Of a DNA stretch of 64,000 nucleotides, positions 27,749-37,690 are shown in pieces; the stretch's first letter is position 1; each line of letters starts with the position of its first letter. This DNA is from Chitinophagales bacterium. GTDB taxonomy: Bacteria > Bacteroidota > Bacteroidia > Chitinophagales > Chitinophagaceae. The stretch is from the NCBI GenBank assembly GCA_026936105.1, contig JAIXKI010000002.1:263556-327555 (forward strand), written 5' to 3'. The notes beneath the pieces are model-generated. The model was not told the origin of the DNA. It was given only the letters and a program-made list of their open reading frames with translations, and made no database searches. The position numbers were made by a program, and so were the translations under genes.

Positions 27749-28294
27749 ATGCCTGTTTTTTCAAATCCGGAACAAAGATAGGGTGATAATTGGTACTATG
27801 TATCATATAGTACCATATTTTTAAAATAACTGAAGGGGTACATTATTTTTTATTATAATATATTAATAATCAAATTGGTAGAGTAGAAAATTTTTGATTT
27901 TTAAAAATCAATTCAATTTGATTAAGCCAATGTTTCGATTTTCCGGCTCAACTAACTCAAAGAATAATCACCTCTGTTTTGAATTTTTAGCACATTATGA
28001 TCCCGGTATGTACAGGTATCAAATAGAATTATATAATGACAAGCTAAATATTATCTCACAGGAAATATCTCTTAGGAGTTTATCGGAAAAAGGAAACATG
28101 ATCAAAATATCATAATGAGAATTCATGTACCGACAACAAACAGTCATCTTTACATAATCAAACAGGCCAGTTTATACCGAGGGTTGAATATTTTTTCTTT
28201 ATCGGATCTTTGAATAATAAAATCATTGCACCGGCTGACGCCGATCATCCTGTTATTCCGCTGTACCTGCCTACTTTTACTTCAACAAATTATT
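27749..28294. other. Divergent intergenic region (546 nt)
   Basis: Left part: the padR promoter and operator. Middle: a perfect 18-bp palindrome TTGATTTTTAAAAATCAA at 27894-27911. A 73-codon frame from TTG 27894 to 28115 exists, but it begins inside that palindrome and has no recognisable features. Right part: a GATCTTTG near 28205-28212 (one base off TAnnTTTG) could be the promoter of the universal stress gene. Confidence 0.45.
27773..27815 (-). promoter_or_regulatory. padR-pspC promoter with PadR operator
   Basis: The minus strand has TATCTTTG (TAnnTTTG) at 27773-27780. Just upstream at 27791-27815 is an inverted repeat with perfect 9-bp arms TGGTACTAT and ATAGTACCA around a 7-nt centre GTATCAT. 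It sits where the -33 box should be, so bound PadR would block RNA polymerase. The TACTAT...ATAGTA core is the kind of symmetric AT-rich site PadR-family proteins use. Confidence 0.75.
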
Positions 28295-29122
28295 ATGAAA
28301 ACAATAATCATCCCCACCGACTTCTCTCCCATTGCCACCAATGCAATGAACTATGGAGTGGATATGGCAAAAGCGATCAATGCCAACATTATTCTGATGC
28401 ACGTTTACCAGGTACCGGTCAGCGTTTCTGATGTTCCTGTTGTTGTAGTATCACTGGATGAGATCAGAAACAGTGTTGAAGAAAAACTTGCAGACCTTAA
28501 AGCATCTGTTGAACGCATTACTTCCGGAAAGATCAAAGTTTATACCGAGGCAAGACTGGGAAATGTGGTGGATGAACTGGAAAATTATTGCAATAAGATC
28601 AATCCTTTTGCTGTAGTGATGGGAACAAAAGGCGCCACAGGCCTCGAAAGAGTCATGTTCGGAAGTGTGACATTAACTGCCATCAGGCATCTTAGCTGGC
28701 CGGTATTCTGTGTGCCTCCCGGAAAAGAATACGGACAAGGAATTAAAAAGATCGGTTTTGCCTGTGATTTCAAAAAAGTGATCGAATCCACTCCCATTCA
28801 TTTTATAAAAGATATTATCAGTGTATTCAATAGTGAATTATATGTACTAAATGTAGATTATGAAAACCGCAGGTTCAAACCGGACACACCGGAACAGTCT
28901 TTATTACTGCACACCATGCTGGAAGACATCAATCCTTCTTACCATTTTATAGAACATCAGGATATTGAAGATGGTATTAACAAGTTTGCCGAAGAAAATA
29001 ACCTGGACCTCATCATTGCCATTCCTAAAAAGCACAAACTTCTGGAAAGCATTTTCAAACCAAGCTCCACCAAGCAGCTTGTATTTGAATCAAAAATCCC
29101 GATCATGTGCGTTCATGAATAA
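28295..29122 (+). CDS. Universal stress protein, tandem Usp domains
   Basis: A 275-aa protein starting M-K-T-I-I-I-P-T-D-F-S; this ATG was chosen over one 69 nt upstream because the Usp fold begins exactly here. The first domain (1-145) ends with the nucleotide-binding pattern G-T-K-G-A-T-G-L-E-R-V-M-F-G-S-V, i.e. G-x2-G-x9-G-S. The second half (150-275) is a degenerate Usp domain without that motif. Such proteins respond to starvation or redox stress. It converges with asnS, leaving 5 nt between stops. Confidence 0.87.
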   Translation: MKTIIIPTDFSPIATNAMNYGVDMAKAINANIILMHVYQVPVSVSDVPVVVVSLDEIRNSVEEKLADLKASVERITSGKIKVYTEARLGNVVDELENYCNKINPFAVVMGTKGATGLERVMFGSVTLTAIRHLSWPVFCVPPGKEYGQGIKKIGFACDFKKVIESTPIHFIKDIISVFNSELYVLNVDYENRRFKPDTPEQSLLLHTMLEDINPSYHFIEHQDIEDGINKFAEENNLDLIIAIPKKHKLLESIFKPSSTKQLVFESKIPIMCVHE

Positions 29123-29127
29123 AGGAA

Positions 29128-30567
29128 TCAGAACTCTGCATTTCCGGGAGTGCGTGGAAAAGCAATGACATCACGGATATTGCCCATACCGGTCACAAAC
29201 TGGACTATTCTTTCAAAGCCCAATCCGAATCCTGCATGCGGAACAGTACCGTATCTCCTTATATCAAGATACCACCACAAATCTTTTTCGGGAATATTCA
29301 TCTCTTTCATTCTTTGTTCCAGTTTGTCCAGCCTTTCTTCTCTTTGTGAACCTCCTACAATTTCACCGATACCAGGAACAAGGATATCCATAGCCGCTAC
29401 TGTTTTCCCATCATCATTTTGCCGCATGTAAAATGCTTTGATCTCTTTGGGATAATTTCTGATTATAACGGGCTTTTTAAAATGTTTCTCAACAAGGTAG
29501 CGTTCATGTTCGCTCTGCAGATCCATTCCCCATCCTGTAATGGGGAACTGAAATTTCTTTTTCTTGTTGTAATTGCTTTCTGTTAAAATATCGATCGCCT
29601 CCGTATAAGTGATACGTTCGAATTGGTGCTGAAGAACAAACTCCAGTTTTCCCAGCAGTTTCATCTCATTTCGTTTTTCCAGTGGCAATTGTTTTTCTTC
29701 TTCTTCCAGGCGCTGTGTCAGAAATTCCAGGTCTTCCCTGTTATGATCAACAGCATATTTTATAATGTATTTGATAAAGTCCTCAGCCAGGTCCATATTA
29801 TCTTCCAGATCATAGAAAGCCATTTCCGGTTCTATCATCCAGAACTCGGCAAGATGCCTGGCCGTATTGGAATTCTCTGCCCGGAAGGTAGGGCCGAAAG
29901 TATAAACGTTTCCAAAAGCCGTTGCCCCCAACTCCGCTTCCAGTTGCCCGCTTACAGTCAGGTTGGTACTACGCTGAAAAAAATCCTCATTGAAGTTTAC
30001 GGAACCATCCTCATTCTTCGGAACATTATTGAGCGGTAGAGTGGTCACGTGAAATAACTCGCCGGCACCCTCTGCATCACTCGCCGAAATAATAGGAGTA
30101 TGCATGTACAAAAATCCACGGTCATTGAAAAATTCATGAATGGCGAACGCCAGTGCATGGCGAACCCTGAACACAGACCCAAAAGTGTTGGTACGAAACC
30201 GGAGATGTGCTATTTCCCTTAGAAACTCAAGGCTGTGTTTCTTGGGCTGAAGCGGATATTTTTCAGGGTCTGAATCACCAAGGATCTCTACAGAGGTTGC
30301 TTTTATTTCCAGCTTTTGCCCCTTTCCGGGAGAGGGAATTACTACACCATCTACCTTTAGTGCAGCGGAAGTGGTGATTCGTTTCAGCAACTCATTATCA
30401 AACTTTCCCAGTTCCAATACCACCTGAAGATTCTTATTTGTTGATCCGTCATTCAATGCTATGAACTGATCGTTTCGAAAAGTGCGAACCCATCCCATTA
30501 CACTCACTTTTTGATTATCGGGCTCCAGGTTCAGCAGATTTTTTATTAACACTCTTTTATTGAACAT
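29128..30567 (-). CDS. asnS: Asparaginyl-tRNA synthetase
   Basis: A 479-aa class IIb synthetase charging tRNA-Asn. The N-terminal OB fold (V-M-G-W-V-R-T-F-R, residues about 22-110) binds the anticodon. Class II motif 2 is F-R-A-E-N with the AsnRS phrase [12 protein letters not shown], and motif 3 is G-F-G-L-G-F-E-R, ending R-D-V-I-A-F-P-R. The start at 30567 (M-F-N-K-R) is preferred over an upstream in-frame ATG at 30600 because the TACCTTTG promoter box at 30590-30597 lies between them, so the longer form would start upstream of its own mRNA. Confidence 0.95.
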   Translation of the reverse strand: MFNKRVLIKNLLNLEPDNQKVSVMGWVRTFRNDQFIALNDGSTNKNLQVVLELGKFDNELLKRITTSAALKVDGVVIPSPGKGQKLEIKATSVEILGDSDPEKYPLQPKKHSLEFLREIAHLRFRTNTFGSVFRVRHALAFAIHEFFNDRGFLYMHTPIISASDAEGAGELFHVTTLPLNNVPKNEDGSVNFNEDFFQRSTNLTVSGQLEAELGATAFGNVYTFGPTFRAENSNTARHLAEFWMIEPEMAFYDLEDNMDLAEDFIKYIIKYAVDHNREDLEFLTQRLEEEEKQLPLEKRNEMKLLGKLEFVLQHQFERITYTEAIDILTESNYNKKKKFQFPITGWGMDLQSEHERYLVEKHFKKPVIIRNYPKEIKAFYMRQNDDGKTVAAMDILVPGIGEIVGGSQREERLDKLEQRMKEMNIPEKDLWWYLDIRRYGTVPHAGFGLGFERIVQFVTGMGNIRDVIAFPRTPGNAEF

Positions 30568-30589
30568 ATTAAAACATAAATAAGAGCCG

Positions 30590-30597
30590 CAAAGGTA
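30590..30597 (-). promoter_or_regulatory. Bacteroidota -7 box for asnS
   Basis: The minus strand reads TACCTTTG, a perfect TAnnTTTG, 22 nt before the ATG at 30567. It decides the start of asnS. Confidence 0.6.
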
Positions 30598-30841
30598 CAA
30601 TACGGAACTGAACCACAGGCTCCTCCGGCATGCCTAATGCACCTATAATCAGCTTTTCAGAAACAAAAAATTTTGGTTTTTCTGATTTTCGCCGTATCAT
30701 TGCAACGGAAAACAGCTGTTAAGTTCCTTTCATTTCCTGCAGCTTACCAGTTTAATTTCAAATTCCGTTCACTTAAATACAAATCGTTTTCAAACTTTAA
30801 GATTGGTGAAAGAGGTTCAGTGATAAACTTTAATATTTTTT

Positions 30842-32497
30842 ATGTACGACATTCTCCAACTGAACGATATGCTCGTTCCTGAGTTGCTGGATATAGCCGA
30901 GCAACTAAAAATTCCTAATGCAAAAAAACTGGAAAAGCAGGACCTGGTTTACAAAATTCTGGATCGCCAGGCATTGATCGCCAGCGAAAAAAAGAGCAGT
31001 AGTGACGACAAGTCCAAACGGAAACGCATTATTAAAACCTCCACAAGTCTTACCACGGAAGAAGCATTGGTGGAAGAGCCTGAAACAGATAAAAAATCTT
31101 TTAAAAAACCCAATATGCCCCCTAAAAAAGAAAGCAGACAGGAGCCCGTTTTAGAAAAAGTACAACCTAAAAGAGGTCGCAGAAGAATTGAAGAAAAAGA
31201 AACTATTGACTTGAAAGAGAAAGCAGCCCTCCAGGAAGAGTTAAGAAACAAACATGAAGCCGATGAAATTTCAAAGGAAGGCTCCGATGAAGCAGTAACT
31301 GAAAAAGTTGAAACTGAAGCCCCGGCAGAAGCAACGCAGAAAGTATATCCGCCACGGCGTGACCAGGTTTTCAATATAGAGTTTGATGGCGTGATCATGT
31401 CAGAAGGTGTATTGGAAATGATGCCTGATGGTTATGGATTTCTTCGCTCTTCTGATTACAATTACTTGTCTTCTCCTGATGATGTTTATGTATCTCCATC
31501 TCAAATAAAACTTTTTGGATTAAAGACAGGGGACACTGTTTTCGGAGCGGTAAGGCCACCCAAAGAGGGAGAAAAATATTTTGCCTTATTAAAAGTGGAT
31601 ACCATCAATGGCAAAAGCCCCGAAGAAGTAAGGGATCGTGTACCTTTTGATTATCTGACTCCGTTATTCCCTTACGAGAAACTGAATCTGTTCACCAGTC
31701 CAAGCGATATGTCAACACGTATCATGGATCTATTCACTCCGATCGGTAAAGGGCAAAGAGGATTGATTGTGGCGCAGCCAAAGACCGGTAAAACAATGCT
31801 GTTAAAAGCGGTGGCCAATGCTATTGCGGAAAACCATCCTGAGTGTTATTTAATGGTAGTGCTGGTGGATGAACGTCCGGAAGAGGTTACAGATATGGAA
31901 AGAAGCGTGAAAGCAGAAGTGATCGCCTCCACTTTTGATGAACCGGCAGAAAAGCACGTTAAAGTATCAACCATCGCATTACAAAAAGCAAAGCGCCTGG
32001 TAGAATGTGGTCATGATGTAGTGATCCTGCTCGATTCCATAACCCGTCTTGCCCGTGCACATAATACCGTTGCCCCTGCAAGCGGTAAAGTATTATCCGG
32101 AGGTGTGGAAGCAAATGCAATGCAAAAACCCAAACAGTTTTTTGGTGCAGCCAGAAAAATCGAAAATGGCGGCTCACTCACTATTCTTGCAACAGCTCTT
32201 ATTGATACAGGCAGTAAAATGGATGAGGTGATCTTTGAAGAATTCAAAGGAACCGGTAATATGGAATTGCAACTGGATAGGCGTCTTTCCAACAAACGCA
32301 TTTATCCTGCCATTGACCTCACAGCATCTTCTACCCGTCGTGATGATCTGTTGCTCGAAAGAGATGTACTGCAACGCATGAATCTGCTTCGTGTTTATCT
32401 AACAGACATGAATACTGAAGAAGCCATGAATGAATTACTGAAGCGTATGCGGGGGACCAAGAGCAATGAAGAGTTCCTGGCAAGCATGAATGGTTAA
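30842..32497 (+). CDS. rho: Transcription termination factor Rho
   Basis: A 551-aa hexameric RNA helicase that ends transcription. Domains in order: Rho N-terminal SAP-like domain (1-45), a Lys/Glu/Ser/Pro-rich insertion of about 130 residues (45-175), the RNA-binding cold-shock-like domain (about 180-250; G-Y-G-F-L-R), and the RecA-like motor with Walker A P-K-T-G-K-T (about 312-317) and Walker [10 protein letters not shown]. Total length is well above the roughly 420 aa of E. coli Rho, the difference being the disordered insertion, as is usual in Bacteroidota. A rho-independent terminator follows. Confidence 0.96.
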   Translation: MYDILQLNDMLVPELLDIAEQLKIPNAKKLEKQDLVYKILDRQALIASEKKSSSDDKSKRKRIIKTSTSLTTEEALVEEPETDKKSFKKPNMPPKKESRQEPVLEKVQPKRGRRRIEEKETIDLKEKAALQEELRNKHEADEISKEGSDEAVTEKVETEAPAEATQKVYPPRRDQVFNIEFDGVIMSEGVLEMMPDGYGFLRSSDYNYLSSPDDVYVSPSQIKLFGLKTGDTVFGAVRPPKEGEKYFALLKVDTINGKSPEEVRDRVPFDYLTPLFPYEKLNLFTSPSDMSTRIMDLFTPIGKGQRGLIVAQPKTGKTMLLKAVANAIAENHPECYLMVVLVDERPEEVTDMERSVKAEVIASTFDEPAEKHVKVSTIALQKAKRLVECGHDVVILLDSITRLARAHNTVAPASGKVLSGGVEANAMQKPKQFFGAARKIENGGSLTILATALIDTGSKMDEVIFEEFKGTGNMELQLDRRLSNKRIYPAIDLTASSTRRDDLLLERDVLQRMNLLRVYLTDMNTEEAMNELLKRMRGTKSNEEFLASMNG

Positions 32498-32538
32498 GGC
32501 TATTACATTCCTGATCTTTACAGGATTTAAAAAAATTC

Positions 32539-32569
32539 AGAGTTCGCAAGATTAGCGGACTCTTTTTTT
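32539..32569 (+). terminator. Rho-independent terminator after rho
   Basis: AGAGTTCGC (32539-32547) pairs with GCGGACTCT (32555-32563) over 9 bp including one G-T pair, loop of 7 nt, then seven T (32563-32569). It separates rho from selU. Confidence 0.85.
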
Positions 32570-32611
32570 CAAAATCAATTAACTTCCGGTAAATATTTTG
32601 ATCCAGATTTC

Positions 32612-33703
32612 TTGCCTTTTGAAAAAATACATATCGAACAATTTCTCGGCTTCTCGAATGATCATATTTTGATAGATGTACGTTCCCCTTCAGAATACAA
32701 ACATGCTCATATCCCCGGAGCATACAATCTACCCCTGTTCACCGATGAAGAAAGAAAAGTTGTTGGTACTGCTTATAAACAGGAAAGCCGTGAAGCTGCC
32801 ATAAAAATTGCTTTGGATTATTTCGGGCCGAAGATGAGAAAGATGGTCGAAGAGATCAGCACATTAGCAACCCTTCGGCAGGAAAGCCCGGAGCCTCTGT
32901 TCATCTACTGCTGGCGGGGAGGCATGCGCAGCGCTGCCGTTGCCTGGCTTATGGACCTATATGGTTTTAAGGTATATACACTGATCGGTGGTTATAAAAA
33001 ATTCAGGCATTTTGTCCTCGATACTTTCAAACAGCATTATGATCTCAAGGTTTTGGGGGGATTCACGGGTTCCGGAAAAACGGCATTGATCAAAGAGCTG
33101 GAAAAAAGAGGGGAAACGGTCATTGACCTGGAAGGAATAGCTAAACATAAAGGTTCTGCTTTCGGAAATATTGAAATGCAGGAACAGCCCGGCCAGGAGA
33201 TGTTTGAAAATCTGCTTGCACAAGAACTTAGAATAAAAGAAGCAATGGCCAATGAAAAGGCTGTCCGCGGTAATTCAGAACCTTCCATCTGGATAGAGGA
33301 TGAAAGCCAGCGGATCGGCCTGGTCAATCTTCCAAACGATCTCTGGGATACCATGCGGCGCTCCCGGATTTATTTTTTAAAAATACCTTTTGAAGTGAGG
33401 CTGAAACAAATTGTTGATGAATACGGTTGCTTTGACAGAAAAAAACTGGTGGAGGCCATAGGCAGAATAAAGGATCGGCTTGGCGGGCTGAATGCAAAGA
33501 ATGCCACTCAATACCTTATGGATGGAAATATTTCTGAAAGTTTCAGGATACTGCTGAAGTACTATGACAAGCATTATTTAAAAGCCTTACACAATCGAAA
33601 GGAAGTTCATTCGTTATTGTATGAGGTTGATTGTGATTCAGTAACTATAGAAAACGCCGATAATCTTGTCTCTGCATACCAATATCATTCTGAAGATAGC
33701 TAA
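32612..33703 (+). CDS. selU: tRNA 2-selenouridine synthase
   Basis: A 363-aa enzyme (SelU/MnmH) that replaces sulfur by selenium in 2-thiouridine at the wobble position of tRNAs for Lys, Glu and Gln, via a geranylated intermediate. The N-terminal rhodanese domain has the active cysteine C100 in Y-C-W-R-G-G-M-R-S; the C-terminal P-loop domain has G-F-T-G-S-G-K-T (about 150-157). Length matches the family. No in-frame ATG precedes the conserved region; TTG at 32612 is the likely start. The selenium donor enzyme SelD is encoded 1.2 kb downstream on the same strand. Confidence 0.93.
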   Translation: MPFEKIHIEQFLGFSNDHILIDVRSPSEYKHAHIPGAYNLPLFTDEERKVVGTAYKQESREAAIKIALDYFGPKMRKMVEEISTLATLRQESPEPLFIYCWRGGMRSAAVAWLMDLYGFKVYTLIGGYKKFRHFVLDTFKQHYDLKVLGGFTGSGKTALIKELEKRGETVIDLEGIAKHKGSAFGNIEMQEQPGQEMFENLLAQELRIKEAMANEKAVRGNSEPSIWIEDESQRIGLVNLPNDLWDTMRRSRIYFLKIPFEVRLKQIVDEYGCFDRKKLVEAIGRIKDRLGGLNAKNATQYLMDGNISESFRILLKYYDKHYLKALHNRKEVHSLLYEVDCDSVTIENADNLVSAYQYHSEDS

Positions 33704-34877
33704 ACTAACAGCCTTCGCATTTTTCCCCTGCCTTCTCTGGGGACAAAAACAATTAACCGGATTATGGACCGGAACTTTAAGCAATGATAGTTCCACTATC
33801 CGAAAAGAACAGTCTTTCGAGATCGCACTAACCGAATACCGGGGTAAGGTATATGGCTACTCACGCAGCGAATTCATCATCAATGATACACTCTATTATA
33901 TCCTGAAAAGGGTAAAAGGCAAAATAGACGGGGATGTATGCGAAGTGAAAGATGATGAGATCTTATCCTATAATTTCCGCGGTAAACTGGACAAAGGAGT
34001 TAAGGTGACCAGTATTTTCAGAATGAATAAACAGGATAGCACCTGGCATCTGGACGGCACCTGGAAGACCAACAAAACCAAAAATTATTATGCATTAACC
34101 GGCACTGTCTCTTTAAAAGAGGAAAATGACCTGAGTCGTTCAAAAATATTCCCGCACCTGGAAGAAATGCAACTTGCCGAAAAACTTCCTTTTTATAACG
34201 AAGAAAAGAAACATGTTGAACAGTTGGCAATAAATAAACCCAACAATTCAAAAGCCACTGCTATTTCAGGTACTGCCACTCAAAAAAATAAAGCTGAGAT
34301 CACAAAAACAAATATTCCAGTCAGCAATGAAGATGCAAATAAAAACATATCAGTATTGGCAAAATCGGGTGTAGAAACAGATCCGGTGAAATTACCTGCA
34401 AGAGTAAAAGAAGATCCGGTCGCATTGAATAAAACGGAAAGAAGAAAAACAGACCCGGTTGGAAACAATAATATTTCTCTGACTGACAGACCCGTGATCG
34501 TCAGTAAAGACGGTCCCGCTGCACTCGTTCAGGAAAGAAGTTTTGTTTTCACACCTTCTGTTGATATAAAGTCGGACAGTCTTGAACTCTCCTTATACGA
34601 CAATGGTGAAATTGATGGCGATACGGTAAGCGTTCTTCTCAATGGCAATATAATCATTGCCAAAGAAGGATTAAAGGCAACCGCCATTAAAAGAACCATT
34701 CATCTCATACCGGATATGGGAGACTCTATAATTCTGGTACTCTATGCAGAAAATTTAGGGAAATATCCGCCCAATACGGGTTTACTGGTCATACATGATG
34801 GTGATGACATACATCAGGTACGGTTCAGTGCTGACCTGAAGACCAATGCAGCCATCATGCTCCGCCGGAAAAAGTAA
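33666..34877 (+). CDS. Unknown secreted protein between selU and selD
   Basis: A 403-aa protein I do not recognise. It starts with an export signal (I-L-K-I-A-K-L-T-A-F-A-F-F-P-C-L-L-W-G-Q). The N-terminal domain (about 25-165) is beta-rich (L-T-G-L-W-T-G-T-L) like a lipocalin or calycin-type barrel; a Lys/Asn/Thr linker of low complexity (about 165-290) leads to a second beta domain (about 295-403) with S-L-E-L-S-L-Y-D-N-G-E-I-D-G-D-T. There is no ATG; TTG 33666 overlaps the end of selU by 38 nt, and a shorter non-ATG start just after is equally possible. Its position between two selenium genes may be accidental. Confidence 0.65.
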   Translation: MSLHTNIILKIAKLTAFAFFPCLLWGQKQLTGLWTGTLSNDSSTIRKEQSFEIALTEYRGKVYGYSRSEFIINDTLYYILKRVKGKIDGDVCEVKDDEILSYNFRGKLDKGVKVTSIFRMNKQDSTWHLDGTWKTNKTKNYYALTGTVSLKEENDLSRSKIFPHLEEMQLAEKLPFYNEEKKHVEQLAINKPNNSKATAISGTATQKNKAEITKTNIPVSNEDANKNISVLAKSGVETDPVKLPARVKEDPVALNKTERRKTDPVGNNNISLTDRPVIVSKDGPAALVQERSFVFTPSVDIKSDSLELSLYDNGEIDGDTVSVLLNGNIIIAKEGLKATAIKRTIHLIPDMGDSIILVLYAENLGKYPPNTGLLVIHDGDDIHQVRFSADLKTNAAIMLRRKK

Positions 34878-34912
34878 CATTTTGCTTTCAATAATTCATC
34901 GAGATTTGCAGG

Positions 34913-35977
34913 ATGATCCACGATTCAATTCCCGCAACACAAAAACCTGTATTACTCACTCATTATTCCCATGGTGCAGGATGCGGATGTAAAATATCTC
35001 CGAAAGTTTTAGACGAGATCCTCAAAACGCAGATCACAATTCCGGCGAATGATAAACTCCTTGTCGGCAACAGCAGCAGAGACGATGCAGCAGTGTATGA
35101 CCTCGGGAACGGGACAGCGCTGATCTCCACCACTGATTTTTTTATGCCCATTGTAGATGATGCTTTTGACTTCGGAAGAATAGCCGCAGCCAATTCCATC
35201 AGCGATGTATTCGCCATGGGAGGAAAGCCGCTCATGGCCATTGCCATTCTTGGCTGGCCTGTTGAAAAACTTTCAACGGAAATTGCCCAAAGGGTAATTG
35301 AAGGAGGAAGATCTGCTTGCCACGAAGTGGGAATCCCTTTGGCCGGAGGACACAGCATTGATGCTCCGGAACCGATATTCGGTTTAGCAGTTACAGGAAT
35401 TGTTTCTAATGAAAACCTGAAAAGAAATAACACTGCAGAGGAAAATGACCTTTTGTTTTTGACTAAACCTCTCGGTGTCGGAATTCTTTCCACTGCACAA
35501 AAAAAGGGAGTTCTGAAAAAAGAACATCAGAAATTAATGATTGGGCAAATGACAAGACTGAACAGCATTGGTGAAGACCTGGGAAAAATCAAAGGAGTGA
35601 CCGCAATGACCGATGTCACCGGTTTTGGATTGCTGGGACATTTGATTGAAATGGCGGAAGGCAGCGGGCTGAGCGCCGAGGTCTTCTATGATAAAATTCC
35701 ACTCACAGACGGAGTGAGAGATTATCTGTCACAAAAAATATTTCCCGGAGCAGTTACCAGAAACTGGAACAGCTATGGTGAAAAAGTAAGTTTTGAAAAT
35801 ATTGATAATACCCAGGAAGCTTCATCCTTGTTATCCGATCCTCAAACCAATGGCGGATTATTGGTCAGCGTGAGGCCGGATTCTTTAGATGAAGTGAGGG
35901 CTGTGCTGGGAAAAAACACTCCTCTGATCGGAAAAATGATCAAAGCAAATAAAAAACGTGTCCGGATAAAACAATGA
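34913..35977 (+). CDS. selD: Selenide, water dikinase (selenophosphate synthetase)
   Basis: A 354-aa ATP-dependent enzyme that makes selenophosphate, the selenium donor. The N-terminal glycine-rich loop reads S-H-G-A-G-C24-G-C26-K27, with the catalytic Cys and Lys present; it is a cysteine form, not a selenocysteine form, so no UGA decoding is needed. The AIRS-type ATP domains follow with D-D-A-A-V and G-G-H-S-I-D-A-P-E. With selU nearby and no selA or selB in the window, the visible use of selenium is tRNA 2-selenouridine. Confidence 0.95.
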   Translation: MIHDSIPATQKPVLLTHYSHGAGCGCKISPKVLDEILKTQITIPANDKLLVGNSSRDDAAVYDLGNGTALISTTDFFMPIVDDAFDFGRIAAANSISDVFAMGGKPLMAIAILGWPVEKLSTEIAQRVIEGGRSACHEVGIPLAGGHSIDAPEPIFGLAVTGIVSNENLKRNNTAEENDLLFLTKPLGVGILSTAQKKGVLKKEHQKLMIGQMTRLNSIGEDLGKIKGVTAMTDVTGFGLLGHLIEMAEGSGLSAEVFYDKIPLTDGVRDYLSQKIFPGAVTRNWNSYGEKVSFENIDNTQEASSLLSDPQTNGGLLVSVRPDSLDEVRAVLGKNTPLIGKMIKANKKRVRIKQ

Positions 35978-36023
35978 TTTAAATTTTCCCTCAGATAAAC
36001 ATTGTCTCCTCTTAAAATCTTTT

Positions 36024-36938
36024 CTATTTCTTTTCTAAAAAGATTTCTGCCATCATGCATCTCACACTGCCCCCACCGATATTTTCAATTGTAGGAACAG
36101 CAATAGGTAAAATTTCAGCAAAGCTTCCCAAAGCCTGTCTTTGATCATAATGTAAAGAATCAAAAGCGGAACGGCTCATCACCAGTAAATTTTTTCCTTC
36201 CTTGTTTTTAACTTCCATCATATTGCCCGCAAATGATATCATCTGATCCCTGCTGATCGGTATGATCTTATGGTCTGTGGATTCCAGTAGCTGCCGAACG
36301 GCAATAAGCTCCCATTCCTCTTCAATAGCTTCTTCGCACAGCACTGCAAAGTTTTCTCCCAGCGCCATCACCACATTGGTGTGATACACCGGGTTTCCGT
36401 TTTTATCGGTTGCAAGAAAGACCATTGCCTGATAGCTATTTGCCCCTGCAAATTTTTCCAGAACAAAAAGGTTGGTCCTTGGAGAAATAGCCGCATAGAT
36501 CATTTTATTGTCGTGGTCTACCACCATGCTCCCTGTACCTTCCAGGAATCTCCCTTCTGCTTCAAATTCACTCCAGTCCTGTATATCCTTTACTTTAAAA
36601 TTATCGTTGAGCCATTTTAAGATATCATCTCTTTTCTCTGCTCTGCGGTTGACCGCATATAAGGGAAAAACAGAAACAATACCATCAGGGGAAGTGCTGA
36701 GCCAGTTATTTGGAAAAACAGCGTCAGGCTTGGGATCATTGACAGTGTCTTCAAATACGATCACTTCAATATCATGGCTTCGCAATACGTTCACCATATT
36801 CTCAAACTCACTCATAGCCTGCTGTTGCACCTTCTGAGTTTCAGAGGTCCGGTTTTGAAAAAAATTATTTGCGGCCGTCTCTTCATTGAACCCGAAAGTG
36901 ACCGGACGTACCATCAGTATGGTAGATGACAAGGGCAT
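36024..36938 (-). CDS. ctlX: Citrulline utilization hydrolase-type amidinotransferase-fold protein
   Basis: A 304-aa protein of the arginine deiminase / dimethylarginine hydrolase fold. Features: M-V-R-P-V-T-F-G-F-N-E-E-T-A-x-N-N-F-F, P-D-A-V-F-P-N-N-W, and the C-terminal catalytic cysteine in G-G-G-S-V-R-C-M-M-A-E. This matches the CtlX family, reported to act on citrulline in catabolism. Ornithine or arginine genes are not adjacent. It is the last gene of a run M28 peptidase - IPExxxVDY - pterin dehydratase - ctlX, 14 nt after the dehydratase. Confidence 0.85.
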   Translation of the reverse strand: MPLSSTILMVRPVTFGFNEETAANNFFQNRTSETQKVQQQAMSEFENMVNVLRSHDIEVIVFEDTVNDPKPDAVFPNNWLSTSPDGIVSVFPLYAVNRRAEKRDDILKWLNDNFKVKDIQDWSEFEAEGRFLEGTGSMVVDHDNKMIYAAISPRTNLFVLEKFAGANSYQAMVFLATDKNGNPVYHTNVVMALGENFAVLCEEAIEEEWELIAVRQLLESTDHKIIPISRDQMISFAGNMMEVKNKEGKNLLVMSRSAFDSLHYDQRQALGSFAEILPIAVPTIENIGGGSVRCMMAEIFLEKK

Positions 36939-36952
36939 AGTTTCAGTATGAG

Positions 36953-37189
36953 TTAAGACTGAACCAGAGAATCAATTTTTTGAGCAAGCAATTTATCCTT
37001 TTCGGTTACCATATCACCGGCATCATGAGTGGACAACCAGATCTCTACGGTATTATATACATTGGTCCACAGAGGGTGATGATCCATTTTTTCTGCTTCT
37101 ATTGCAACTCTTGTCATAAAGGCAAAAGCTTCGCTGAAATTTCTAAATTGAAACTTTTTATACAGCTTATTATCAGTTTCCTGCCACAT
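36953..37189 (-). CDS. phhB: 4a-hydroxytetrahydrobiopterin dehydratase (PCD)
   Basis: A 78-aa pterin-4a-carbinolamine dehydratase that recycles the tetrahydropterin cofactor used by aromatic amino acid hydroxylases. The signature [23 protein letters not shown] is complete, including the His-His-Pro. Length is short but within the bacterial range (usually 75-115 aa). No phenylalanine hydroxylase gene is in the window. It is 26 nt downstream of the IPExxxVDY gene. Confidence 0.92.
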   Translation of the reverse strand: MWQETDNKLYKKFQFRNFSEAFAFMTRVAIEAEKMDHHPLWTNVYNTVEIWLSTHDAGDMVTEKDKLLAQKIDSLVQS

Positions 37190-37215
37190 GGATTTTGCTT
37201 TAGATGAATAAAGAA

Positions 37216-37668
37216 CTAAAAAATTAGATGCCCTTTGTTTTTGATCTTTTCATTGGTAAGCTCCACGACCAGTTGTACTCCCATGATTGCCTTCACCGAT
37301 TCAATCCTTTGCTGAAGGATCTCTTCTGCAGTTACCGCATCCCCTTTCATCAGCCATAAAAAATCGAGATGCCTGAATTCGGGTAATAAATACTCGCCAT
37401 CAAAACGGTTATTATAAATATAGTGAGAAAGGGTTCCTGCGGGTTCTGTAAATTCATACACAGAAAAAAAATAATTCCTTTTTTTCCGTGTCAACTGAAT
37501 TTCGATCTCATTATTTACCCGTAGGTCCATGGACAACCTGTTGTTCAGATGCCAGCATATCTGATAGTCTTTGATGGGAGCAACGATCCCCAATAACCGG
37601 GTGTCTTCAAAAAACTCCCTGATCATCTCTTCACTGTCGAGCAGAAGCTTTGGATATTTTTCTGCCAT
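37216..37668 (-). CDS. IPExxxVDY family protein
   Basis: A 150-aa protein of unknown function belonging to a family known only in Bacteroidota. It has the usual opening [18 protein letters not shown] and the eponymous C-terminal motif in a diverged form, L95-P-E-F-R-H-L-D-F103 in place of IPExxxVDY. It lies 22 nt downstream of the M28 peptidase gene and 26 nt upstream of the pterin dehydratase. Confidence 0.72.
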   Translation of the reverse strand: MAEKYPKLLLDSEEMIREFFEDTRLLGIVAPIKDYQICWHLNNRLSMDLRVNNEIEIQLTRKKRNYFFSVYEFTEPAGTLSHYIYNNRFDGEYLLPEFRHLDFLWLMKGDAVTAEEILQQRIESVKAIMGVQLVVELTNEKIKNKGHLIF

Positions 37669-37690
37669 AATGGACCGATTAATCTCTCAT

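Noticed and set aside
27894..28115. 73-codon frame in the padR-usp intergenic region
   Set aside because: It starts at a TTG inside a perfect palindrome, has no recognisable motif and no promoter or terminator that would support it.
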